Source: Branchiostoma floridae (lineage: Eukaryota > Chordata > Leptocardii > Amphioxiformes > Branchiostomatidae). Taken from it: 64,000 nucleotides of DNA. The stretch lies in NCBI RefSeq assembly GCF_000003815.2, contig NC_049991.1, positions 16,433,284-16,497,283 on the forward strand. Reading direction: 5' to 3'. Shown piece after piece: positions 1 through 12,100 of this stretch (its first letter is position 1; each line of letters opens with the position of its first letter). The position numbers were made by a program, and so were the translations under genes. The notes under the pieces were generated by a model. The model saw only the letters and a program-made list of their open reading frames with translations. It did no database searches and was not told where the DNA came from.

Positions 1-26
1 AACACTTCAAAATGTGTTTTCTCCAG

Positions 27-169
27 GACATGTGGCGGGATCCCCTTCGTGGAGATCATTAACGCCGACCCCGCCCAGCGGTGCTGCGGAGCCGCGCCCT
101 TTAACCCCGACACGCACACCTGCTGTGACGAGGACAGGGTGGTGCCGGGACAGGACTGCTACCAGGCTG
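27..169 (+). CDS. Galaxin-like module 0, second half (exon a)
   Basis: The exon begins with the last base of an Arg codon and reads TCGGIPFVEI, RCCG, FNP, THTCCD, VVPGQDC. This is the second half of the two-exon galaxin-like module seen repeatedly downstream. The first half must lie upstream of the window. It ends in a phase-1 donor (G|GTGAGG). Confidence 0.8.
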
Positions 170-3100
170 GTGAGGATTCGTTTGTTGAGTAAAATAGAAG
201 AAATGATAATCTTAAAAATTTGTACTGTCACTTAATATACTATCATTGTCAATCTATGTATTATATTACATACAGATACACATATATGAGCACTGGTCAC
301 ATGTGAACAATCGTATACAAATATGTAAGCACAGGTCACATGTTAACAATCGTATACATATACATACATACATATAAGCATTGGTCATATGTTAAAAAAC
401 ATATGCATAAACTTCTAAACAAAAGAATTGGCAGACAACGATAACCGACAAATGTTAGAACTACTAAATGCGTGTGTTGCACTGTCCACTAGTTGATCAG
501 CCGAACGTGGGAGTCCTCCAGCCACCAGGCGGCAGTGTGGGCGGTACCAAGGCGGAGGTAGGGATGTGTAAGGTCGGCAACATCAACGTGGCGTATGACG
601 AGAACAGACAACTGTGCTGTGAGAACCAGCTCTTCGATAACGCCAACCGCAGGACACATCAGTGCAGGTGGGTTTAAGATCTGCTGCCAATAGTAAACAT
701 AGTTTCTTAGGTATAGACCTTATTTCCCCTCTCTGCTTTCATCAGGGCAAAGGTATCTTAATCCTCGTCGTATTTGTATTGTGACTCAGTCCAGGTCGTG
801 ATAATCACATGACAATGCAACGAGGATTTAAGTCTCTTTACCCTGACGAAGACAACAGGGCGGCTTCCGAAACGTCGATACAGAAAGAAAAGGTTGTGAA
901 TCTAAGAAAACTATGTTGATTCAATTTAATAACCTGCAGAGCTATTTTCGGATGTTGTCAACCCTATTCAACGCAATTGGTTCAAAACCATGTGACCGGA
1001 AAGGCGATGTAAACAATTAGGCTTTGTTAAGTTTTGCACTGACGAAATTGTAAGTAAGTGAGGGAGTTTTATAACATTTTGTGTTTATGTGATGTCAATG
1101 TTGTTGAATGCATGCGTTGCGTCATTAATTCTCGACCAAGTCTTGACTGGTGGTCTGATCTTTTACGGATCAAAGTCAGAAATGCCATAGACAGCACAAA
1201 AAGGGGGCAAGGAATTGTCCATATTTCATGTCGGTCTTGATCCATCGTTTCCAACAGAACATGTGCAGGAATCCCCTTCGTGGAGCCCATCGGGATAGAC
1301 CCCCATAAGAGATGCTGCGGCGCGACCCCGTTCAGCCCCGCCACACAGACCTGCTGCGACGGAGGACAGGTCGTCTTCGGGCAGGATTGCTTCGCAGGCT
1401 TGCGAGAAGGTATACTGTCACTTCGGGTACTTCGTAAGGATACCATGTTTTTTCATGTTATAGCCGATGATTACTGTTCAGCACCAAGGACAGGTATCCT
1501 ACTAGTAGTAGGTAAATCATAAATCTTTATGATGCCCAAAGTTACTAGTTCTCAGAACATTTACACCGTAGCTTGTGGAATGACTTGACTTATATATGTA
1601 GGCTGTTCAGCACCAAGGACAGACATGTACCGTAGGCAGATCTCGAAATACCTAACGTTCCTTTGTCTTGACTAAACAATGTGCTTCCCTTTCGCTACCA
1701 AAAATGAGGATTATGTGTAGTCCTACGGATGGTAGTTCAGCACTAAGGACAGGCCTTCATAGATAGTAACTGAGGGGATGCTAAAAAAGATGAAAAGTTC
1801 GTAATGTTTGCAAACTTTCACCGTTGCTCGTATAAAGAAGTTTCTGAGTTGTATTGAGTGTTGTGGATGGTTTTCTCGTAGAAGAATGTTTCTGAGTGGT
1901 ATTGAGTGTTGTGGATGGTTTTCTCGTAGAAGAATGTTTCTGAGTGGTATTGAGTGTTGTGGATGGTTTCCAACCACCAAAAAATACCAAAAGTTTGATC
2001 GTGCAAACTTTCACCATGGCTCGTAGAAAAAACGTTTCTGAGTGATGTTGAGTGTCGTGGATGGTTTTCTCGTAGAAAAATGTTTCTGAGGGGTATTGAC
2101 TGTTGTGGATGGTTTCCAGCCACCGGATCCGTGTATGTTGCTGACGTGAACCAGTTAGGAGGCACCAAGGCGAAGGTGGGCATGTGTAAGGTGGCGAACA
2201 TCAATGTTGCCTACGACCCGAGGAGACAGATCTGCTGCGAGAACCGCATCTTCGACGGACCTGAAGAACAGACGGACTGCAGGTACGTGTCTCGTGAAGG
2301 CCTGACCAAAAACTTGCATTACTTATATGCTTAAGCAGCTACGGGCATATTTCTACGTTCTATCTATACAAATATTCAACGATACCTATGTGCCAAGAGC
2401 CACTCATCGTATTTAATGATTGATTTTGCAATCTAGAGTTGGTATTACTGAACTATCTTTTATTGAAAGAAATACATGAATTAATACAAATAAAGGCACA
2501 AAGACGAAGTGACGGTGGGCTTAAATTCATCATTTCAACATACTTAACTATTTGTCATGGATGAAACGTAATATATCTTAAGTTGAAATGCTTTATGCAT
2601 AACTACGACAGTCTTTTGACACCCCTGGTGCAGTAGCATTTCTATGTATTAACTCGGTCTTACCTATCTAGAACTTGTGGCGGGGAACCGTTCGTGGAGC
2701 CGAGGGGAACAGACCCGGCCAGTCGCTGCTGCGGTATCCAGCAGTACCGTCCGAACGAACAGGTCTGCTGCCAGGGCCAGCTCCTGCCCTTCGGGACAGA
2801 GTGTTTCGGTGGCCTGTCGGGAGGTGGTAGCCAGTTCGGATTCGGTGAGTAGTTCCTTTGAATGCGAGTCAGTCTACTACTGATATAGAGGATAGAGGTC
2901 CACGACCATAAATAGTGCCACTTGTCAAAAGTCAATTTGCAGTGATGTGTTGATCCCTATCAATATACTGTTTATACTGTTACATTAGATTAGATTAGTT
3001 GTTAGATATTTGCAATAGTATATAGTTCAACTCCCATGTATATTCAGATTGCCATACATTGTACCTGTTACAATTGTCGCGCAATAAAGTTCTATTCTAT

Positions 3101-6100
3101 ATACTCCAAACCTCCCAAGTCTTTAATTATGTGAAATCTTTTCACTTTATCATTGCCTCCGAATCAAATATAATGGTGTAAGATATCTAAGTACATTAGG
3201 CCTGATCACTTATTTCAACACAATGTTGCAGTATCCGGTCAGGACCCCACCTCTATTAACACCGGAGTTGCCCAGCCGCCCTTCCTCCCGAGCGGCCCCA
3301 ACTTTTTCCAGCCTGCGCGACCTGTCCAGCCCGACCACCCCCTCTTCGGGCAGTTCGGAGGGACCAAGGCTGACGTGGGGATGTGTCGGATCCAGCTGGG
3401 CGGAGGGAACGCTGTGAACATTCGCTACGATCCGACCAGACAAATCTGCTGTGAGAGTCAGGTACATCATTTTTTTTCTATTCGCATACATTTAACGAGC
3501 ATAGGACAGAAAGCTCAGTAATGAGCTTATAGACGTCTTCTGCTCAAGATACATAAAATGACAATCAAAGTTAACAAAATTAAGAATACAACAAAACATA
3601 TAACTCAGTATGACATAAACATAAACTAAGTCACTTCGCAACGTAACAATGACGAGAATATAAACAGAGTCAAATAATAATTGTGAAGGTTACATAATAG
3701 TCAATTTACAACAAAAACGAACTGGAGTACATATAAGGCTGGCTAACCAATCTAAATTAATCTAATTGAATCTTCCGGTCTTTGAAATGAAATTGAAACA
3801 AAAAGGTACATCATTTCAGTCATCCGCTATCTTTCGTCCAGTCACTGGCAAAAAATGAACGATACTAGTATGTGAAACGTCTAGCGGTCTACGAAACGTA
3901 TCGAGTTGCTTGAGTAACTTTGTATTGTGCCCTTCAGAGGAGGATTCTGGAACAATACAGAGATAGCTGACTCAGTAACGATGTTATTTCATCGACCAAT
4001 TACCGTTAAGAATCCAGCGCAATGCCACATGTTCTCACGAAATATCATTTAATACCACTTATCTCTAATGAAGGCTAGTTGTTTGTGGTAATAGTTTTGG
4101 GTAAGAAGAACACATAATACGTGTTGATGGAAAGAAGAGAAATATTTCCTGGTTCTTTTAAACAATTTGCCGATGTGTCTGATTAATCGTCTAACGTTTA
4201 TTGTTGATACTTCCCCTTCAGATATTTGAGGGCACCATGGACACAGTAAACTGCAGAACGTGCGGCACTACGCCATTCGTGGAGCCGGTGGGTATAGACC
4301 CGGCCAAGCGGTGCTGTGGGCAGGTCCCCTTCAACCCCACCACTCACGTGTGCTGCGATGGCTCGGTGGTGCCGGGACAGCAGTGTTACGGCGGACTGGA
4401 GGAAGGTATGCGGGTGTAATTCATTTCTTAGAAAATGTGACATTACATAGACTTTCTCGCAGCATTTCCGATGCTTGTATTGGAGTCTACAGGTAGGGAC
4501 AGACAAATACACAGGAATGGTAATATAACGTTACACATCAATTAAACATCTTGTAATGTGGTACTATTCCACTCGACAGCAAAAATGCAAAGTATAGTTG
4601 TGTTTTGTAAGAGAACATTTTTCCATTTCTTTCTTTCGTAACACAACGACATTGAAAGATATAAAATGTTATCTGCAATCTGGCTTTTCATTGCTCAAGT
4701 TTACTGTACAGGTTTTGTAAACAAACAGACGTTTTAGCTAGCATCTGCTGTCTTTCGTTAGTCGTCTGGTATTTTTCGTCAGTTACTGACGAAAAATAGC
4801 GGAAGCTACCTGAAACGTCTGACCATTCACATTCTGACCTGTCCAGCTGCTTGAGTAACTTTTATATGGAGTACCTTTTTACGTGCCTGTCTCACCTTTA
4901 TCGACTTATCTTTCGTCACTCCGTTCCCTCCCAGCTACCGGTACGACCGACATCATCCCCGGGCCGCAGATCCCGACCACCCAGCAGGGTAACAAGGCTC
5001 AGACGGAGGGGTGCCGAGTCCGGGGGGTGGGGGATCTCCGCTATGATCCCAACACGCACATCTGCTGTGGAGACCAGATCATGAGAGGCCCGACAAGCAG
5101 CTCTATATGTATGAGGTACGGAAGACATTAGATGTTTTTATATAAACAAAAATACAGACTGAGAGACTACCTGTCCTATAACACGTGTTACAATGGACCT
5201 GCACCGATGATACCTATGATAAAGTGTGTAAAGCAGTATGCTTAAGATTTGACTTAAGTACTTTCTCAACTAGATTTACTTGTCCATGCATCGGGCACTG
5301 CTGTAAATTTGTACGACAACCTGGATTCTTTTTGTTATCAGCTGATCAGATACGCGATTTACTTGGTTGTGGTGGTTAGAGTAAAATAAACAAAATAACA
5401 GAAAGCTCATTCAACGAAACCTTCTCAATGTTAACTTCGTTTGAAGAGTGTTCAACAAATTTTACCTTGTATGTGTTTCATAGTTTATACCTCTTATTTA
5501 CCACAGGTGTGGCAACACGATCTTTGTCCAGCCCATGGGGATCACAGCTGACCGCTGCTGCGCGGGAGAACCCTTCAACCCTGACTCGGAAAGCTGCTGC
5601 GATGGAGTGGTCTTCCAGGGACTACGCTGTCCACAAGCAGGTAATAAAAATAGTCCATAGACTTAATAACGTAACGGAACCAAAACATTTCCTTTGTTTT
5701 TGATTGCAACAGCTTCAAAGTGCTACCAACGGAGCCTAGTCGTCCCAGCCGTATGAAATTTACAGGCTCTTTCAAAAGATGGATGGAGCTTTGTGTACCT
5801 TGCTTGTTTGACTATTCGGGCTCTTGTCTCCTTGGGGACACTGTGCCTTCTTTCCTGTTGACCTATAACGGCCTTTGTTGAAGTGTTCTCTCGTCGTCTC
5901 CCCAGCTACTGGTCAGAGCACTGCCGCCATAAGCTCCACTTTCAAAATATAGAATGTACCTTCTTCAATTATGAATACTTTGGTACTTGGCTCCTGGGGA
6001 TTCCGTGTCTTCTTTTTAATTGACCTATAACGGCCTTTGTTGAAGTGTTCTCTCGTCCTTTCCCCAGCTACTGGTCAGAGCACCGCCGCCATCAGCCCCA

Positions 6101-9100
6101 CTTTCAAAATATAGATGTACCTTCTTCAATTATGAATACTCTTGTCTCCTGTGGATTACGAGTCGTGTTCTCTCGTTTTCTCCCTAGCTACTGGCCAGAG
6201 CACGGCCGCCATCGGTCCATCCATCGGGCTGAAGGCGGAGGTGGGGTACTGCCAGGTGGACGGCCGCAGCCAGCCCTTCGACCCGAGCCGGAAGATCTGC
6301 TGCGGGAACCAGCTGTACGATGGCACCGTCAACACGCTCAACTGCCGCGTCTGCGGGACAGAGTTTTTCGTCGAGTCACCCAACGAGGTAAGAAAGCACG
6401 AAACTATATCCCCACGCACATTTCTACATGTCTAAAACCTTGCATTCTGGACAGAGTGGTAAGGAAACCTTTCAGGAGAACAGTAACAATTTGACCTAAT
6501 CATAAAAATATGAAGGAACTGAACATCACATAAACATAATATGCAAGCTTACTGGAGTCTCGCCACTACATGTTGTATGCTATTACCCTCCACTTGTGCA
6601 GACATCGTAATTTCATGTTGGATACCGATTCTTCATAGAAATTCTGCTTTCTTTTATATTACCGGCCGCTTTACTATCAATACTATGTACCCGTAAGTAT
6701 ATGATCTCTAGACAGCCGTTTTACGTTGCACAATGTTAAAATCTTGACCAGGTTGCTGCCAGGTGCTGTGGACCGCAGAGATTTAACCCTGAAACTCAAG
6801 TGTGCTGTGACGGCGTCGTCACAGGAGGGCGGACATGTCCCAACGTTGTCGGTAAGAGTCTTTGCCAGCTATCATTCATTGTTATAATTAGCATTCGGTA
6901 TGTTCGACAGTTTCAACATTATCAATGTCAGGAATAAGAAGAAAGACGTCAGGCTGTTTTACAACAAAGTAGTCCTTTAAGGAATGGTCAAGAGATGAGG
7001 TAATGGGCCAGACGACACACAGACGATATGCACTGATTTGGTTGTAGTTTGAAGAGTTGCGGTTTGTAGTTTAAAGTACAGTTCTTAGGTGTTGGTGTTA
7101 ACTGTCGACGTGTTCTCCAGGTCCCGACTTTGCCTCCCTGGACCAGTCAGCCATCGTCGGCCTGTGTGACGTGAACGGCTACCCGCAGAGCTACAACCCG
7201 TCCACCCACATCTGCTGCAGGGACGGCATCCACGAGGGCCCGACCCGCGACTCCATCTGCCGGACCTGCGGCAGCACCACCTTCGTGCAGCGCAGAGGCG
7301 TGCCCATGATGTGTTGCGGGAACTCTCCGTACGACCCGCGCTCCACCACCTGCTGCAATGGGAGAGTTCAGCAAGGATCTAGCTGCAAACACAGCCAAGG
7401 TATAACTTTTATAAGTCAACATACAACGAGAGGAAAGCTATTGATGAAAAATGGTTCTGTAAATGATGAAAACTGCTACTATGTTCTTATCTCTTTGTGG
7501 ATCTTTGGGGACAAAATCGTAACGATTTCTGACCGAAGCTGCGCTCAGATATTGGGCCGATTTAGGAACCGTCATGATTTCCCCACCGACGATTTGCTTG
7601 GCGATTATCTCTATCTGTTATTCTGTTTTACCCATACCTTTGCAGTCTCTACTTAACAACAGCCATGTAGAGGAAGAACTATGCAAGTCATAACGTATTG
7701 TTGCCATCACCACAGGAGGATCCCCATTCGACGTGAACGTTGGGACGGCCCAGTACGTCAATCCCGGAGACACGGTGACGCTGACGTGCACGTACTCTCC
7801 TGCGTCACGACAGGCTGACGCCATCACCTGGTCCAAGGGGAACAACCGCAAGTCTGACGCAGTCTTACACAGCGTGTACGGACCGAGAGGGTACGGAGAC
7901 TTCGCCGGGCGCGTCTCCCTGATAGACCAGGCGTCTCTGTCGATCAAGGACGTCCGCCCGGAGGATACAGGGAAGTACACGTGTGCTGTCCAGATCGGGA
8001 AGTCACGAGTGTCCGGCAGCCTGCAACTATTCGTGTCCAGTCAACGTGAGTAGCTATGATTTTCCAGAACTTTTTTAAGTGGACATCAAAACTTTTTAAA
8101 AGAGTTTTATTCGCAAATTTTTGCCCAAGGGCTAATTACAGCACGATACAGAGTATAGAAGAAGTATACTGAAAATGCTAGACGATAAATGATACGTGAA
8201 ACAAGGTACTATTTTGATAAGAACTAATACTAAACGTTTGGTTTGATTGGTTGGGTTGGCTTCGGATTCATATTTAGCAACAGCGTACATCACACAAGAG
8301 AGCCTGCAGACGAGGACAACCTTCCTACTGATCTTCGCATGCGAAGAAACAGCCATCATATTAGAGATATATTTTGTAATGGGATTGACATGTCAAAACG
8401 TTAACGTAACAGTTTTGAATGATTTTTCATGTTGTCAACTANNNNNNNNNNNNNNNNNNNNNNNNNNNNNNNNNNNNNNNNNNNNNNNNNNNNNNNNNNN
8501 NNNNNNNNNNNNNNNNNNNNNNNNNNNNNNNNNNNNNNNNNTTTACTGAACCAGTCATAATTGCCCTGAAGAAGAGGACAGACGATCACCGAAACGTCGT
8601 TGAGAATAAAACATCGGTTGTGCAAAAAGAGTATCTTTATTCAGTGACGTACCAACCTGATGAAAGTCTTCTAAACGACGACATCTCTCCTTCAGGCCAG
8701 AGCTCGGAGTCCGGCTGCCTGGTAGAGAACCGAGTGTACCGTGACCAGGAGAGGTTCCGCCACCCGAGCCAGGCCTGCATGAACTGTGTGTGCCAGGGCA
8801 GGGAAGTGTCCTGCCAGCCCAAGCAGTGTCCTCCCGCAACCTGCCCCAACCCCAGGAAGGATGAGTGTTGCCAGACCTGTAACGGTAAGACGAAGCAAAT
8901 CTCTTGCTATTCTTACATCTTACATACTTTGCAAATTATTACTGTTTCATGCATGTTGCCCTTTCATCTTTTCCCGGGCCTGCCTATATCAAATGTCTAT
9001 TTTGCAAAAAATTCCAGACATTTTTTAGACATAATATCCTTGAATGACATGCAACCAATGCTGCCTAGCGGCTATCATAATGATGGTCATTTGTTAAGGC

Positions 9101-12100
9101 AGTTTCAAAAGGAATTTTACGGTTAACATTCGCATGTTATTTACCGTAGGTTGCAGCTTTGGCGGCCAGGACTACAACAACGGCGACCAGTTCCAGCATT
9201 CATCTAACCCATGCAGGACATGCCATTGTATGGTAAGAGTCGCTTAGAATGTTCATGCATTTAAAGCAACATTTTTGTTGATTTTTTTGTATACTAGTTG
9301 GGTTTTTTTCTGGTTAACTCTTGTAACTTTGACAACAATGTGCTTCGTCTTTTTCAGAACGGCCATGTGCGCTGCATGGCCACGACCTGCCCCGAACTGA
9401 AGTGTCCGAATGCCGTGACCCAACCGGGACAGTGTTGTCCGCAGTGCCCAGGTAACCAACATGGAAACAAGTAGCTATCTCATTTTTGTAACGTACTGTA
9501 GGATTTTATGGAGCCAGCTTTCCATTAGTGTCAGAATGAAGTACTACTGCTTGCTTGTTGCTTTGTCTTAAAAAAGAAAAGGCTTTCTTCAAATCATCCC
9601 TCTCCAATAGCCTCTTCTTTAGGTTCTTTCTCAACTTTGCCCGTATCCATCACCAGTTATTGGTTTGTAAAAAGTCTTAAGTTGAGGTTTTTAAGGTAAA
9701 TAACCTTTAATTCCTTGAACTTTGAGAGACTGGAACTCCCTGAGTCTGACTTGGTGGTAGAAGTTAGACAAGTATAGCCATTCAAAGCCAACGTCCTACA
9801 TACAGGATTTGTAGATAAGTATCTATTGCAATTGCATTGAGACCAATGCTTCCACAAAGAATGTCCAGTTTAAGTGAGTTCCTGTATTTTGCAGGTGCGC
9901 CAGCAGGTGGGGACTCGGGTTGCATTTACGAGGGAAGTACCTACTCTGCCGGGCAGCAGTTCAATGACCCCAGGGACACCTGCAGGCTGTGCAACTGCCA
10001 AAATGGCGCCGTGAACTGCCGTAGGAGACCGTGTCCTGCTGCCAACTGCCCCTACCCCGTCATCAGAGACTGCTGCCGAGCTTGTGACGGTACGTCATGG
10101 GCAGGGTGTTTCCATTTCTTCTTAAAGATTAAGTTTTGACATGGTGTTAAAGAAGCGAGCTGTTAAATATGTTCGTGAAGGTTTCAACTTAGGAAATATG
10201 AATAGTGAAGTTTGTACTGTATTGTGAAATATATCTTCATCAAATGAAAAGACGACAACTCTCGAGTCTTATTCACTATTTACCGGTCTCGTCAAGAACA
10301 CTCCTATTTCAAACATATTTTAATCACATTGAACCCAGCAAATGCATTATAAGAATAGCAGCAAGGATGCTGTAGTCTATGATCATGATCCATTTTACTA
10401 GAGGTTAAGTCACTGCCTGTCTAATCTTTGTCATTTCTATATTGACAGACTGCAGTGTCGACGGCCAACAGTACAGGAACGGAGAGGAGTTCGCAGATCC
10501 TCGAGACGAATGTCTGACGTGTCAATGCACGGTAAGGAGGAAATGCGTTGTTCTCTAAAAATCAACGCTGCTAAAAATCTGCCCCTTATCAGGCTAAGCA
10601 GTAACGAAGGAGAAGAACAGTTAGTTTTGTACTTTATGACATGTGAAATAAGAACAGTTAAATGTTTTGCTTGTATTTTTTTCAATATCTGTGAAAATTA
10701 AAGATTCTGATGATTTGAAGAGACAATGTTTTTCTCTTTTTACATCGTTATCCCGTCTTGTAGAATGGACACGTGGCGTGCAACCGCAGAGAGTGTCCCG
10801 ACACAACCTGTGCGAACGCCATTACTCGCGCTGGAGAATGCTGCCCTGTTTGTGAAGGTGGGTGATGGATGTATACTTCTTAGCAGGAATATGCTGATCC
10901 ATATCTAGACCTAGAAAAATGTCTTTAAAAAATCATAATGTGAATGCGTTACAAGCAGCGCGTATTTTCAAAAAGCTCCTTGATATTTTCAGCCAATGTT
11001 GCTTGTCAATTTCTGTTTCAAAAATATATTGAAGACTCAATCTGACAAATAATATCTTCCGAGACGTGAATGATCTGATGTTCTAACGTTTTCTCTCGCT
11101 GTAGGTTCTACTGTGCCGGATGCCCTAACACCGCGCCCAACCGCACCTAACGGACTCTCTGGGTACGCCGTCGACGCCACAACCATCGCTGTGCAGTGGA
11201 GACCGCCTCCAAACACTCTAGGTCTTCGTGGTTACAGACTGTACTACCAGGTATGGGGATCGTTTTCTACGTACTTCAGTTACTTGATTCAGTTAACCAT
11301 GTATCAAACATTTACCTCTCGCATCTGATTAGATTAGGACTACATTGATGAACAGGTTACAAATCTATCTGATACGTTAATGACTATTTATTTGGTATCC
11401 CAAGGTGACTCATTGTTTATTTCTATGAATTTTCAGGTTTTTGATTCTATACAATGATGGCACTAATGAGATCGAGTTATCCTATCGGTGTACTGTAAGG
11501 GACAAATTAAGACTTTATCAATTGTATGCACAATGAAGTAACACCCCGGTGGATAAAAGTCTTAAACGTTGAAAAGCATTGTTAGTAGTTGGGTAAATAT
11601 GTACATGTATAAATAGAGATCTCTAATCATTAAAAGTTGTCGCTTATGTGCTTCTGTTTCTCATCCACAACCATCACAGAAAATCGGAGATACTGACCCG
11701 CAGTCCCTCGACACGGAGTCCAGAGACCTGTCCTTCAACATCCGGGGTGTTGAGCCGTTCACGGACTACCAGATCTGGGTGACGTCATACGGCATCGGCG
11801 GCGAGAGCGAGCGGAGCAACAAGATCGTCGTCAGGACGTCTGAACGGAGTAAGTTGCAGATCTAGATTGACAGACGATAATGCTTCTACATAGCTTTCTT
11901 ATAATTATTAGGTGTACAACCTTACTTTTCTCTGTCCGGTGGTTTTGGCACCTTCTCTGCTACCGCCACCAACCAAAGTACTTTGCCGAAACTGTCCTCA
12001 AGTTAGTTTACCTAGAAACTATTGTGAATAGATTTACCAACACTTTAAAGACGTTAACGGCATGTAGGAAGTTGGGTGATATTTTCTTTTACAATGATAT

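Noticed and set aside
1069-1446. - strand ORF of 125 residues opposite the galaxin exon
   Set aside because: It is a shadow of exon 1258-1409. The + strand reading has the galaxin motifs and splice sites.
1723-2204. Three overlapping - strand ORFs (85, 78 and 128 residues) with repeated HPQHSIPLRN/NTTQKHSS peptides, and a + strand ORF with repeated CCGWFSRRRMF
   Set aside because: They are translations of the 48-bp minisatellite (48 is divisible by 3, so frames stay open). No independent coding support.
7147-7422. - strand ORF of 91 residues, Ala/Val-rich
   Set aside because: It is the shadow of galaxin module 6 on the opposite strand (GC-rich exon).
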